The position numbers and the translations under genes were made by a program. This document shows, one piece after another, positions 17,010 to 26,164 of a stretch of DNA of 64,000 nucleotides. The DNA is taken from positions 1-64,000 of the forward strand of contig NZ_JAPKND010000008.1 of assembly GCF_026344035.1 (NCBI RefSeq), written 5' to 3'. The notes under the pieces are model-generated. The model saw only the letters and a program-made list of their open reading frames with translations, made no database searches and was not told the origin of the DNA. The DNA is from Alcaligenes endophyticus. Its GTDB lineage: Bacteria; Pseudomonadota; Gammaproteobacteria; Burkholderiales; Burkholderiaceae_B. Within the stretch, counting starts at the first letter, position 1. Each line of letters opens with the position of its first letter.

Positions 17010-17528
17010 TTACACCCCTGCCTTAAGCTCTTCGCGTTGCTGCTTGCGCAAACGTGAACGAATACGTTCGCGTTTCAATACCGACAAATATTCTACAAAC
17101 ACTTTGCCGTCCAAGTGATCAAGCTCATGCTGCACACATACTGCTAACAAGCCATCAGCTTCCTGCTCATACTCGTTACCGTGGGCATCCAAGGCTTTAA
17201 AGCGTATGCGCTCTGCTCGTTCGACTTTGTCGAAAATAGTGGGCACCGATAAGCAACCTTCTTCATAAACCTGTAGCTCATCGCTTTTCCAGGTAATGAC
17301 CGGATTAATCAAAACCTGCAGCTCATCGCCTTTTTCTGAGACGTCGATCACGACGACTCGTTCATGTACGTCGACCTGAGTCGCCGCCAAGCCTACTCCA
17401 GGAGCAGCGTACATGGTTTCTGCCATGTTTTTGACTAGCGTACGTATGCGCTCATCCACCTGCTCTACGGGTTTGGCCACCGTATGCAATCGTGGATCCG
17501 GATATTTCAATATAGGTAACAAAGCCAT
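17010..17528 (-). CDS. def: Peptide deformylase
   Basis: Metalloenzyme of 172 aa that removes the N-formyl group from new proteins. The three signature motifs are GVGLAATQ (44-51), EGCLS with the metal-ligand Cys92, and HELDH with His134, Glu135 and His138. The ATG at 17528 gives the family's usual [14 protein letters not shown] start; a longer reading upstream has no counterpart. It is first of the def-fmt operon and divergent from dprA, an order shared with many proteobacteria. Confidence 0.97.
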   Translation of the reverse strand: MALLPILKYPDPRLHTVAKPVEQVDERIRTLVKNMAETMYAAPGVGLAATQVDVHERVVVIDVSEKGDELQVLINPVITWKSDELQVYEEGCLSVPTIFDKVERAERIRFKALDAHGNEYEQEADGLLAVCVQHELDHLDGKVFVEYLSVLKRERIRSRLRKQQREELKAGV

Positions 17529-17686
17529 GATAGGTTTCCGCTCAATAGCGTAATCTGTATAAACAAAGTGAAATTGTAGGCCTGATCGCAAGAAGATACG
17601 GCGAGCCAGACATTTTTAAAGCGCGTTAGGATAAATCTATCCCAACCAAGGCGCTAAGCAAACATAATTTGGTGTAAAACTAGACT

Positions 17687-18808
17687 ATGCCACTACATTT
17701 TACTACCGATGAACTTTCCGCTTGGCTGCGCTTATCCTTAGAACCAGGTTTACGTAGCGACCAGGCACGCCTATTACTAGGTGCTCTAGGGCTGCCGCCA
17801 AGTATCTATGCGGCCTCTAGCAGTGCTTTGCTGCGCTATCTGCCAGCACCACTTGTTGCGCAGTTACGCCAACCCCCTAACGATACACTGCAACAACAAA
17901 TCGACCGTACCCTACAGTGGCTAGATCATGAGCATCATCATGTACTGACCCTAGCTGACCCAGCTTATCCGCCCGCACTACTCGATTTACACGACCCACC
18001 ACTCATTCTATACATCAACGGCCAGCTTAGCCATCTGCAACAGCCCGCCCTGGCTATCGTAGGCGCGCGTAACGCCACCCCTGGCGGCACAGCCATTGCC
18101 CAAGACTTCGCGCACTATCTGGCCGCACAAGGCTGGCTCATTTGTAGCGGTCTGGCAAGCGGTATTGACCAAGCCGCCCATCGCGGCGCCCTAGCGGCGG
18201 GCCCCCAAGGCGCTGGCACCGTGGCCATTTTAGGCACTGGTATCGATTTGGTTTATCCCGCTGCGCATCGCCAGCTAGCCCATGATATTGTACAGCACGG
18301 CATTTTACTGAGCGAATTCCCGTTAGGCACTAAAGCCCTACCTTACCATTTCCCTAAACGTAATCGTTTGGTGGCGGCCTTTAGCAAGGGGGTGCTAGTG
18401 GTAGAGGCCGCACGCCAAAGTGGTTCGCTTATCACTGCCAAGCTTGCTACCGAATTAGGACGCGAGGTTTTTGCTATCCCTGGATCGATACATTCCCCCT
18501 TATCACGAGGGTGCCACGCTTTACTCCGCCAAGGAGCCAAGTTAGTTGAGCAAGCCCAAGACATACTCGAAGAGCTTGCTCCCAATTCTCTCAACCCCCC
18601 ACTGTCTACGCTGGCCCCTGATCCCACATTAAGTGCTGCAGCGCGACAAGTGCTGACATTACTGGATTACAGCCCTCAAAGCGTCGATGAGTTACAACGG
18701 CTCTGGACTGGCTCACCTGCAACCTTAGCCCAAAGCTTACTTGAGCTAGAAATGGCCTCATTAGTAGCACGTCTTGAAACAGGAAACTACCAGCGCTTAA
18801 AAAACTAG
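17687..18808 (+). CDS. dprA: DNA-processing protein DprA
   Basis: DprA/Smf, 373 aa, protects incoming single-stranded DNA during natural transformation and loads RecA. The Rossmann-like core shows GARNATPGG (126-134), SGLASGIDQAAHRGAL and GTGIDLVYP. It continues with FPKRNRLVAAFSKG, the GSLITA block and a C-terminal winged helix from about residue 310. The N-terminal 80 residues form a helical domain. It is divergent from def. dprA is widespread even in bacteria not known to be competent, so it does not by itself show transformability. Confidence 0.95.
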   Translation: MPLHFTTDELSAWLRLSLEPGLRSDQARLLLGALGLPPSIYAASSSALLRYLPAPLVAQLRQPPNDTLQQQIDRTLQWLDHEHHHVLTLADPAYPPALLDLHDPPLILYINGQLSHLQQPALAIVGARNATPGGTAIAQDFAHYLAAQGWLICSGLASGIDQAAHRGALAAGPQGAGTVAILGTGIDLVYPAAHRQLAHDIVQHGILLSEFPLGTKALPYHFPKRNRLVAAFSKGVLVVEAARQSGSLITAKLATELGREVFAIPGSIHSPLSRGCHALLRQGAKLVEQAQDILEELAPNSLNPPLSTLAPDPTLSAAARQVLTLLDYSPQSVDELQRLWTGSPATLAQSLLELEMASLVARLETGNYQRLKN

Positions 18809-18900
18809 TAGGCTCCCTCATAGTCGGGCGCGCACAATCCCGTTATCATGACGCTATTGTGTCGCGGCGTGCAAAGCCGCTCTTGCCTTCAGGATCTCTT

Positions 18901-19809
18901 ATGTCTTTACCAGATCGCGTCAAAATAGTAGAAGTCGCTGCCCGCGACGGCCTGCAAAACGAAAAACAATTTATTGCTACGGACGTCAAAGTCGAACTCA
19001 TCAATCGTTTAACCGCCGCTGGTTTTGCAAATATCGAGACCACCTCATTTGTATCCCCTAAGTGGGTCCCACAAATGGCCGATGCCACCCAAGTCATGGC
19101 GTCCATACAGCGTAATCCCAATACGCTATATTCTGTACTCACTCCCAATCTAAAAGGGCTAGAAGGCGCTTTAGCCTCGCAGGCCAATGAAATTGTTATC
19201 TTCGCTGCGGCAAGCGAGTCGTTCTCGCAGCGTAATATCAATTGCAGTATTGCCGAGTCAATTGCCCGTTTTGAACCGGTTGCTGAACAAGCCAAACAAG
19301 CAGGTCTGCTGATACGTGGTTCCATCAGTTGTGCACTAGGCTGCCCCTACGAGGGCGAAATTGCTATCGATGCTGTGGTCGATGTCGCCAAGCGCCTAGA
19401 GGCCTTAGGCTGTCACGAACTGGATGTCGCGGACACCATTGGTGTGGGTACACCAAACAAGGTGTATGAAGTCATGCGCACCGTCACCGAGCACATAGAT
19501 CCCGCCAAAATTTCTGGCCACTTCCACGACACCTATGGCCAGGCTATTGCTAATATCGTGGCTGCACTGAACGCTGGCATCAGTATTATTCATAGCTCTA
19601 CCGCTGGCTTAGGCGGTTGCCCTTATGCCAAAGGGGCTACCGGTAACGTCGCAACCGAAGACGTGTTGTACCTACTGCACAATATGGGAATTCAAACCGG
19701 CGTAGACCTTGATGCCGTCGTGGATATAGGTCAATGGATTTCAGCTCAGTTAGGTCGCCCCTCTTTTAGCCGTGCAGGCAATGCCTTAGCCGCTCGTAAG
19801 GCAGGGTAA
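18901..19809 (+). CDS. mvaB: Hydroxymethylglutaryl-CoA lyase
   Basis: HMG-CoA lyase, 302 aa, cleaves HMG-CoA to acetyl-CoA and acetoacetate at the end of leucine breakdown. The aldolase-like barrel shows Arg15 and Asp16 in ARDGLQNE, metal ligands His207 and His209 in SGHFHDTYGQ, and catalytic Cys240 in GLGGCPYAKGATGN, the HMG-CoA lyase signature. The ATG at 18901 has an AGGA 8 bases upstream; an earlier GTG lacks support. No other leucine-degradation genes are nearby, though the thiolase at 61857-63053 could use acetoacetyl-CoA. The next gene overlaps its stop codon. Confidence 0.94.
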   Translation: MSLPDRVKIVEVAARDGLQNEKQFIATDVKVELINRLTAAGFANIETTSFVSPKWVPQMADATQVMASIQRNPNTLYSVLTPNLKGLEGALASQANEIVIFAAASESFSQRNINCSIAESIARFEPVAEQAKQAGLLIRGSISCALGCPYEGEIAIDAVVDVAKRLEALGCHELDVADTIGVGTPNKVYEVMRTVTEHIDPAKISGHFHDTYGQAIANIVAALNAGISIIHSSTAGLGGCPYAKGATGNVATEDVLYLLHNMGIQTGVDLDAVVDIGQWISAQLGRPSFSRAGNALAARKAG

Positions 19810-20267
19810 TGCAAGCCTCCACACGCCGCCACGAAGTGCTAGAACAGCTCAGCACCTTACCCATTCGCGGCCGCTCATGGCCTAAAGGGGTAGCGGGGAT
19901 GGCGTGGGTTGTGATTACTTTAATTGGTGTACGCTTTATTCAAGTGGCCAGCGGGTTCAACGGCCCCGCCGTTAATCCCTACGTAGCAGCCTGCATGGTC
20001 TTGCTGTTTGTGGCCCTACTGGTCATCGCTTATTACATGTGGGCTGGCCACACCACTATCGATGATCGAGGCATACGCCAAAGCTGGGTCATGCGACGTG
20101 AAATTAATTGGGATGACATCAATACAGCCAAGTTTATTCCTTTGTTAGGCTCGAAACGCTTGGTCTGCTTCCCTCGTCGAGGCCGCCCCATCGTCTTTCA
20201 AGGGGCAAGCCTAGAATTACAGCGTGCCTTCGCCCAGATTTCGCTTATTTACCAAAAGCGTCACTAA
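19809..20267 (+). CDS. Small membrane protein with PH-like domain
   Basis: Unnamed protein of 152 aa. Two membrane segments (about residues 30-48 and 58-77) are followed by a soluble domain beginning TTIDDRGIRQSWVMRREINWDDI, which has the look of bacterial PH-like domains fused to membrane hairpins. Its ATG shares one base with the mvaB stop codon (TAATG), so the two are probably translated together. No function is known to me, and the link to leucine breakdown may be only positional. Confidence 0.75.
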   Translation: MQASTRRHEVLEQLSTLPIRGRSWPKGVAGMAWVVITLIGVRFIQVASGFNGPAVNPYVAACMVLLFVALLVIAYYMWAGHTTIDDRGIRQSWVMRREINWDDINTAKFIPLLGSKRLVCFPRRGRPIVFQGASLELQRAFAQISLIYQKRH

Positions 20268-20282
20268 TTCCTTACGTTGTCG

Positions 20283-20320
20283 AAAAAACCCGCCGTCCAG
20301 CCTAGGCTGGAACGACGGGT
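20283..20320 (-). terminator. Intrinsic terminator of the solitary binding-protein gene
   Basis: A long hairpin (outer ACCCGCCGT/ACGACGGGT with one mismatch, inner palindrome CCAGCCTAGGCTGG) is followed on the reverse strand by six T's. It lies 33 bp past the stop of the reverse-strand binding-protein gene and also separates it from the convergent PH-like gene. Confidence 0.85.
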
Positions 20321-20352
20321 GTCAACTACAACAGGAAAGTATCAGGATAATC

Positions 20353-21369
20353 TTAGCGTACCGGTAAGCCGTACACGAGGCCACCCTCTGTCCAAAGCGC
20401 GTTCAACCCACGCTGAATTTTTAATGGGCTACCTTGGCCGACGTTACGCTCGAAGCTCTCGCCGTAGTTACCCACTTGCTTAATGATGTTATAGGCCCAT
20501 TTTTCATCGAGCCCCAAGTTTTGTCCCGCGCCGGGTGTGACACCTAAAAGCCGCTGTACATTGGGGTCGGTGCTGGTAAGATGCTGGTCAACGTTTGCTG
20601 AAGTCAGGCCTAACTCTTCGGCGTTAAAGCTCGCCTGTAGGGCCCACTTTACAATATTCAGCCACGCATCATCGCCCTGGCGCACATAAGGCCCTAAAGG
20701 CTCTTTAGAGATAATCTCTGGTAACACCAGATAGTCGTCAGGGTTCTCCATTTTGGAGATACGAATCGACGCTAGCCCAGAAGCATCGGTAGTAAACACG
20801 TCACAACGCCCCGCCACGAACGCATTAACTACCTCGTTAAACTGCTCAATAACAACAGGGGTGTACTCTACCTTGTGCGCCCGTGCCCAGTCGGCCATGG
20901 TGTTCTCGTTCGATGTGCCTGTTTGCATGCACACGGTTGCCCCATTGAGCTCTTTGGCGCTGTTGACGCCTAACGCTTTAGGCACCAGAAACCCCTGACC
21001 ATCGTAAAAGTTTATCCCTGCATGGATAGCTCCTACCGCCGTGTCGCGCTGCTGAGTCACCGTTGTATTACGTGCTAGCACATCAATTTCGCCAGACTGT
21101 AACGCCGTAAAGCGTTGCTGTGAGTTCAAAGGGACGGCTTTAAATTTAGAGCTGTCTCCTAGAGTAGCAGCCGCCACCGCACGGCATACGTCAATATCCA
21201 ATCCGCGCCAGACGCCTTGTGCATCTGGCGCCGAAAAACCAGCAAAGCCCGTAGTAACGCCACATTGCACATAGCCACGTTGCTTGACGTTGGCCAAGGT
21301 ATCGGCCTGTGCAAACTGGGTTACGCCCAACAGGGCCAAGGCTCCTAGGGATTGCTTCACATAGCGCAT
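20353..21369 (-). CDS. Amino-acid ABC transporter substrate-binding protein (AapJ/BztA-like)
   Basis: Periplasmic binding protein, 338 aa, with a cleavable signal peptide (about residues 1-22, ending FAQA). It belongs to the SBP_bac_3 family and resembles the general L-amino-acid receptors AapJ/BztA: GYVQCGVTTGFAGFSAPD, GLDIDVCRAVAAATLG and the C-terminal NEAL-type block around NYGESFERNVG. The ATG at 21369 follows AGGAGA. Unusually, no matching permease or ATPase gene is adjacent; upstream is a CoA-ligase gene and downstream a terminator. It may work with components elsewhere on the chromosome. Confidence 0.9.
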   Translation of the reverse strand: MRYVKQSLGALALLGVTQFAQADTLANVKQRGYVQCGVTTGFAGFSAPDAQGVWRGLDIDVCRAVAAATLGDSSKFKAVPLNSQQRFTALQSGEIDVLARNTTVTQQRDTAVGAIHAGINFYDGQGFLVPKALGVNSAKELNGATVCMQTGTSNENTMADWARAHKVEYTPVVIEQFNEVVNAFVAGRCDVFTTDASGLASIRISKMENPDDYLVLPEIISKEPLGPYVRQGDDAWLNIVKWALQASFNAEELGLTSANVDQHLTSTDPNVQRLLGVTPGAGQNLGLDEKWAYNIIKQVGNYGESFERNVGQGSPLKIQRGLNALWTEGGLVYGLPVR

Positions 21370-21460
21370 GGTATTCTCCTTTGCTGGATAGATAAGTAAA
21401 CTATTTTCCAGCATATTACCTTAGCGCGTTATACATCTGTGTATATATGCACATAACGAC

Positions 21461-22735
21461 TTATTCATAGCTGCGTTGATCTTCAATTACCTTCCCATCA
21501 TTCGGTAAGGTGCCCACAGTCACAAATTCAAGTTCCGCACGTAATTTAGTGATTTCTCGCACGCTACTGAGCACCGATTCCTCTAGGCTCGAGAACTGCT
21601 CCGCCCCTTCTAACTGCAGGACCATTTTATCTTCTCCTAACTTGCCTCGCACCACCAATCGTGCGCGACTAAACTCAGGATGCCGCGCTAGAATCTGTGC
21701 CACTTGTGCCGGATGAACAAACATGCCTCGAATTTTGGTAGTTTGGTCTGCCCGTCCCAGCCATCCGCGTATACGCGTATTTGTGCGACCACACGCCGAT
21801 GCTCCTGGCATAACTGCCGATAGATCCCCTGTACCAAACCGCACCAAAGGATAGTCAGGGTTCAATGTGGTGATCACTACCTCACCAACCTCGCCATCTG
21901 GCACCACAATCCCCGTACCCGGGCGCACAATTTCTACAATCATATCTTCATTGAGCACCAAACCTTCACGCGCTTCGGTTTCATAGGCAATCATGCCCAA
22001 GTCGGCACTACCATACGCTTGGAACCCATTGACACCGTGTTCGACAAACCACGCCTGCATGGAAGGGGTGAAGGCTTCGCCAGAAAACAAGGCTTTACTC
22101 AAGCTAGGAATCCGAGTCCCCATAGCCTGAGCCTTTTCTAGAATGATTTTCAAGAAACTAGGCGTGCCGGTGTACGCAGTGGGTGCTAAGTCCTGCATGG
22201 CCACAACCTGTTGCTCGGTTTGGCCCACGCCCCCCGGGAAAACAGTACATCCTAAGGCGTGCGCCGCCGTTTCCATCATTGAGCCGGCTGGAGTGAAGTG
22301 GTACGAGAAGCAGTTATAAACGAGTTCGTTATCGCGTATGCCCGCCGCATATAACGCACGCGCAAAGCCCCAGTAGTCGGGGCGTGCACTTTCTGGCTCA
22401 TACATAGGGCCCGGCGAGGCAAACACGCGTTTAGCTTGCCCCCAACCTATCGTAGAGAAGCCGGCAAATACATCCTCCGCACGTATTTTCCCAGCATGCT
22501 TAGCCTTTTCACGCGCTTCAAGTTGGGCTTGTAACAACTCGCTTTTTCGGATGACCGGAATACGTGCTAAATCGGCGCGGCTACGTAAAGCATCTGGCTC
22601 CACACCCTGTAGCTGCGTCGCAATCGCCGGCGCCCTAAGGGTTGCTTGCCTTAACGCTTTAGGTAACCGCTCCATCAGGGACCGTTCGCGCTCCTGTGGA
22701 TCCGCCGTTTCACGTTGGTCGTAATGCTTCTGCAT
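21461..22735 (-). CDS. PaaK-like adenylate-forming ligase (divergent)
   Basis: A 424-aa relative of phenylacetate-CoA ligase. The middle shows YTGTPSFLK and YGSADLGMIAYETEA (241-255), then VRFGTGDLS and RADQTTKIRGMFVHP, all typical of PaaK adenylation and C-terminal domains. Where PaaK enzymes carry the phosphate-binding SSGTTGKP loop, this protein reads STIGWGQAKRVFASPGP (94-110) with no recognisable loop. It may use another acid, be a lyase-type relative, or have lost adenylation. The ATG has AAAGG and AGGAGA upstream. It is the last gene of the ABC/CoA-ligase operon, 15 bp after livF. Confidence 0.8.
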   Translation of the reverse strand: MQKHYDQRETADPQERERSLMERLPKALRQATLRAPAIATQLQGVEPDALRSRADLARIPVIRKSELLQAQLEAREKAKHAGKIRAEDVFAGFSTIGWGQAKRVFASPGPMYEPESARPDYWGFARALYAAGIRDNELVYNCFSYHFTPAGSMMETAAHALGCTVFPGGVGQTEQQVVAMQDLAPTAYTGTPSFLKIILEKAQAMGTRIPSLSKALFSGEAFTPSMQAWFVEHGVNGFQAYGSADLGMIAYETEAREGLVLNEDMIVEIVRPGTGIVVPDGEVGEVVITTLNPDYPLVRFGTGDLSAVMPGASACGRTNTRIRGWLGRADQTTKIRGMFVHPAQVAQILARHPEFSRARLVVRGKLGEDKMVLQLEGAEQFSSLEESVLSSVREITKLRAELEFVTVGTLPNDGKVIEDQRSYE

Positions 22736-22750
22736 GCCTTTCTCCTGCTC

Positions 22751-23599
22751 TTATGCCAACCAGCGCTTGCGTCGGCGGTAGAATTTGTTGTCTCGGAAGC
22801 TCTTGCGTTCTCCCTGCGATACGCCTAGGTAAAACTCTTTCACATCCTCATTGCTGGCCAGCTCTTGCGCCTCCCCATCCATCATGACGCGTCCGTTTTC
22901 TAGGATGTAGCCATAGTCGGCATATTTCAACGCAATATTGGTATTTTGTTCTGCCAGCAAAAAGCTCACTTTCTCGCGTTGATTTAAATCGCTGACAATG
23001 TCAAAAATTTCTTCTACGACCTGCGGTGCCAAGCCCATAGACGGCTCATCCAACAAAATCATGTTGGGGTTGGCCATCAGGGCTCGACCTATCGCACACA
23101 TTTGCTGTTCACCACCCGAGGTATAACCCGCCTGACTGGTACGCCGTTGCTTTAGGCGGGGAAAATACTCGTACACACGTTCCATCTCTGCGTTTAAATC
23201 GCCACGATTTAACTTGCGCGTATAGGCACCCGTTAATAAGTTTTCTTCAATACTTAAGTGCGCAAAACAATGTCTACCCTCCATGACCTGCACCACTCCG
23301 CGCTTAACCAAGTCTTCTGGCGTCAACTGATCAATACGCTCCCCCCGCAGTGCGATACTGCCTTTGGTCACATCCCCTCGTTCGGCACGCAGTAAGTTCG
23401 AAACCGCCCGTAAAGTGGTTGTTTTACCCGCACCATTGGCTCCTAATAAAGCCACAATTTTGCCTTCAGGGACGCGCAGCGAAACTCCTTTAAGCACTAA
23501 GATGACGTGGTTGTAAATGACTTCAATACCATTCACATCTAATAAAGCAGGTGCCGTCTTTGCTTGCAAAGGTAGCGTGCTTGTACCGATTTCTGCCAT
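22751..23599 (-). CDS. livF: ABC transporter ATP-binding protein (LivF type)
   Basis: ATPase of 282 aa for a branched-chain-amino-acid-type importer. Walker A is GANGAGKT (53-60), the signature SGGEQ (161-165) and Walker B ILLDEP (181-186). ATG 23599 is chosen for the strong AGGAGG 9 bases ahead. It has a C-terminal tail of about 40 basic residues (KSFRDNKFYRRRKRW) not usual in LivF but familiar in importers linked to CoA ligases. A 9-bp stem-loop touches its ribosome-binding site (23614-23638). Its partners are the binding protein, LivM, LivH and LivG. Confidence 0.9.
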   Translation of the reverse strand: MAEIGTSTLPLQAKTAPALLDVNGIEVIYNHVILVLKGVSLRVPEGKIVALLGANGAGKTTTLRAVSNLLRAERGDVTKGSIALRGERIDQLTPEDLVKRGVVQVMEGRHCFAHLSIEENLLTGAYTRKLNRGDLNAEMERVYEYFPRLKQRRTSQAGYTSGGEQQMCAIGRALMANPNMILLDEPSMGLAPQVVEEIFDIVSDLNQREKVSFLLAEQNTNIALKYADYGYILENGRVMMDGEAQELASNEDVKEFYLGVSQGERKSFRDNKFYRRRKRWLA

Positions 23600-23608
23600 T
23601 TCACTTAT

Positions 23609-23638
23609 CCTCCTGGGGCGCACGCCCGGTGCGCCCCA
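23609..23638 (-). promoter_or_regulatory. Stem-loop abutting the livF ribosome-binding site
   Basis: Between the binding-protein stop and livF, a perfect 9-bp stem TGGGGCGCA/TGCGCCCCA with a 7-base loop occupies 23614-23638. The AGGAGG of livF is at 23609-23614, sharing one base with the stem. There is no T-run, so it is not a terminator. Such intercistronic hairpins commonly stabilise the 3' end of binding-protein messages or dampen translation of the next gene. Confidence 0.65.
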
Positions 23639-23646
23639 ACCCAGAT

Positions 23647-24969
23647 TTACTCAGCGCACTCGCGCGGGGTAATACGCTTTTCCGTGGCATAACGATCTGC
23701 CATTTCCTTCACCAAGGGATCGACAAAGTGCTTATCAGACTGATACCAGTCAGACACCACCACAAACTTATTGCCGTCCCACTCTGCAATACGGGCCCAG
23801 TCATCGCCCATGTGATTACTACACGATGTTTTTACCGGGCGCATAATGCCTTCAAAGCCCAATTCTTTTAGCTTCTCATCGGTGAGGTCAAGGTTCTCAA
23901 ACCCCCAGCGCACTTGCTCTGGAGTCATGCGCTTCCCTTTGCCAAACTCTTCCTGTGCACGGCGTATGGCTTCAACCTGTAGCATTGAAATCATCATGCC
24001 GCGGGTATGAGCCAAGGTACCTAAATAACGGCCCCGGTTCTCGGCCCCTTTCCCTTGATCATGCAGCAGTTCTTTGACCTGTTTGTGTACTTCACCATGG
24101 TCGGCACTGTTATGAATCGTGATACCTTTGTAGCCCTTGGCTGAGGCTCCCAAATCCGCCACATCACTTTCTGAAGCAGCCCACCAAATACCGTACATTT
24201 TGTCTCGCGGGTATCCCACCGCCTGGGCTTCCCTAAGCGCCGTCGGGGTCATGATGCCGGCACTCCACAACAGAATGAAATCAGGGCGTCGCTGGCGAAT
24301 CTGTAGCCAGGTTGATTTTTGCTCTACCCCTGGAGCGGTCACAGGATATAAGTCTAGGGTAAAGCCCTGCTCTTTAGCGCGTGCCTGCAGCAGTTGGATA
24401 GGCTCTTTGCCGTAAGGGGAGTCGTGATAGACCAAAGCAATGCGCTGATCTTTCAGCTTATCCTCACCCACTCGCTTGGCGATATCTTGAATCATGACAT
24501 CCGCGGCAGTCCAATACGTGCCCAATAACGGAAAGTTCCACTTAAAGACGGAGCCATTAGCGGACTGAGAAAGACCATATCCCATGGTTTCAATGGGCAC
24601 CCCATCTACAATGGCCTTATCTGTCAATGCAAAGGTAATCCCTGTTGACTGCGTATCAAACCCTGAGGCACCGCCATGACGTCCTTTCATACGCTCATAG
24701 CACTCGACACCTCGATCGGTAGCATAAGCTGTCTCACACTCTTCAAAGACCAGTTTGACTCCATTAACGCCACCATCACGCTCGTTAACCAAGTGCAAAT
24801 AGTCTTGCTTGCCATCCGCCCAAGGTATACCCAATGGGGCAAACGAACCCGTACGATACGCCAGCAACGGTATGTACTGAGTTTCCTCTGCGGCAAACGC
24901 AGGGGCAAGCGCTAAGGTCGTGGCGGTAAATGCTAAACCAGCCGCTAAAACTTTTAACTTCGTTCTCAT
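23647..24969 (-). CDS. Branched-chain-type ABC transporter substrate-binding protein
   Basis: Type I periplasmic binding protein, 440 aa, of the LivJ/Peripla_BP_6 class. A signal peptide covers about residues 1-26 (cut after FA|AEE). The mature part starts IPLLAYRTGSFAPLGIPWADGKQDY, and the protein is some 60 residues longer than LivJ. Length and sequence fit the subgroup found with acyl-CoA synthetases, whose ligands are thought to be aromatic or other organic acids and not leucine. The ATG has AGGAGG at an 8-base spacing. It sits between livM and livF in the operon. Confidence 0.9.
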   Translation of the reverse strand: MRTKLKVLAAGLAFTATTLALAPAFAAEETQYIPLLAYRTGSFAPLGIPWADGKQDYLHLVNERDGGVNGVKLVFEECETAYATDRGVECYERMKGRHGGASGFDTQSTGITFALTDKAIVDGVPIETMGYGLSQSANGSVFKWNFPLLGTYWTAADVMIQDIAKRVGEDKLKDQRIALVYHDSPYGKEPIQLLQARAKEQGFTLDLYPVTAPGVEQKSTWLQIRQRRPDFILLWSAGIMTPTALREAQAVGYPRDKMYGIWWAASESDVADLGASAKGYKGITIHNSADHGEVHKQVKELLHDQGKGAENRGRYLGTLAHTRGMMISMLQVEAIRRAQEEFGKGKRMTPEQVRWGFENLDLTDEKLKELGFEGIMRPVKTSCSNHMGDDWARIAEWDGNKFVVVSDWYQSDKHFVDPLVKEMADRYATEKRITPRECAE

Positions 24970-25049
24970 CTCCAGGTCCTCCTTTAAGTCCCTATTGCCT
25001 AGCTAGGTCAGTGTTGCACTGCCCAGCCTTACTTGTTGATTTCACTGCA

Positions 25050-26114
25050 TCAATGTGGAAACGGCCACAAACGTAACTTCTCTTTTGCAATACTCCATAA
25101 GCGTGCCAAACCATGTGGCTCGACAATCAAGAACAGCACAATTAACGCACCAAACACCATATGTTCGATATGCGATGCGGTATCTACCCCAATGCTTAGC
25201 CCAAACAATTCGGGGACATTGGTGAGCAATACAGGCAGCAGTACCATAAAGGCCGCCCCAAAAAAGCTTCCCACGATAGAACCCAAACCGCCAATAATCA
25301 CAATAAATAACAGTTGCAAGGAGCGGTTTAAGTCAAAGGCCAAAGGCTCCCATGAACCCAGATGGATATATGCCCATAGCGCTCCGGCCACGCCAATAAT
25401 GAAAGAGCTCACTGCAAATGCGCTTAACTTGGCGTAAACAGGCCGTATACCAATCACCTCAGCAGCCACGTCCATGTCGCGAATGGCCATCCACTGGCGC
25501 CCCAAGGCGCCCCTTACCAAGTTTTTCGCCAAGAGTGCAAACACCACAACAAACCCTAAAACGAACATGTACTTTTGCAATGGCGTTTGTACCGGCAGGC
25601 CAAAAAAACTTAAGGCGGGAACCGACACGTTGCCAGAGGAGGAGTAATTGGTCAGGTAAGCAATGCGTAAAAAAGCCCAATCGACAAAAAACTGCGCCGC
25701 TAACGTGGCTACCGCTAAATACAAGCCTCGGATGCGTAAGCTAGGGATACCAAAGGCCACTCCCACCAAGGTGGCAAAACAGCCTCCGAGCAGAATTTGC
25801 AGCAATAAAGGCAACTCAGGAATGCGCACCCCAAAGTTCCATGCAGCATAAGCGCCTACGGCCATAAATGCCCCTGAGCCTAGGGATATCTGCCCACAAT
25901 AGCCGACCAAAATATTCAGGCCAATAGCGGCTAAAGACAGAATAAGAAACGGTATCAGAATAGCTTGCAGAAAATAGTTCGACGCTAAAGCCGGTACCCC
26001 CACAATAGCTACAACAAGCATACCTAGTACGGCATATCTATCCTGACGTATAGGGAAAATTTGCTGATCAGCGCGATAGCTACTTTTAAACTGACCATTT
26101 TCACGATAAAACAT
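25050..26114 (-). CDS. livM: Branched-chain-type ABC transporter permease (LivM)
   Basis: Inner-membrane permease, 354 aa, with roughly nine hydrophobic segments. LivM features include GQISLGSGAFMAVGAY, the cytoplasmic coupling loop GALGRQWMAIRDMDVAAEVIGI, and GGLGSIVGSFFGAAFMVLLP near the end. The ATG at 26114 (MFYRENGQ) has an AGGTG upstream; a GTG three codons earlier is an alternative. It should pair with LivH to form the channel. Confidence 0.92.
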   Translation of the reverse strand: MFYRENGQFKSSYRADQQIFPIRQDRYAVLGMLVVAIVGVPALASNYFLQAILIPFLILSLAAIGLNILVGYCGQISLGSGAFMAVGAYAAWNFGVRIPELPLLLQILLGGCFATLVGVAFGIPSLRIRGLYLAVATLAAQFFVDWAFLRIAYLTNYSSSGNVSVPALSFFGLPVQTPLQKYMFVLGFVVVFALLAKNLVRGALGRQWMAIRDMDVAAEVIGIRPVYAKLSAFAVSSFIIGVAGALWAYIHLGSWEPLAFDLNRSLQLLFIVIIGGLGSIVGSFFGAAFMVLLPVLLTNVPELFGLSIGVDTASHIEHMVFGALIVLFLIVEPHGLARLWSIAKEKLRLWPFPH

Positions 26115-26164
26115 AATGTGCACCTACCCTCAATAAAGCATGGTCATCATGCGTATGCTTTGCA

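Noticed and set aside
17687-18808. dprA as a marker of a competence or defence island
   Set aside because: dprA is a core gene beside def-fmt in many bacteria, and no other competence or defence genes are near.
18846-19325. 159-codon reverse-strand open frame over mvaB
   Set aside because: It is antisense to strongly conserved HMG-CoA lyase sequence and shows no domain, membrane or signal features.
25033-25437. 134-codon forward open frame over livM
   Set aside because: It is antisense to the permease; its Ser/Thr/Asn/Lys-rich content is the complement of hydrophobic codons.
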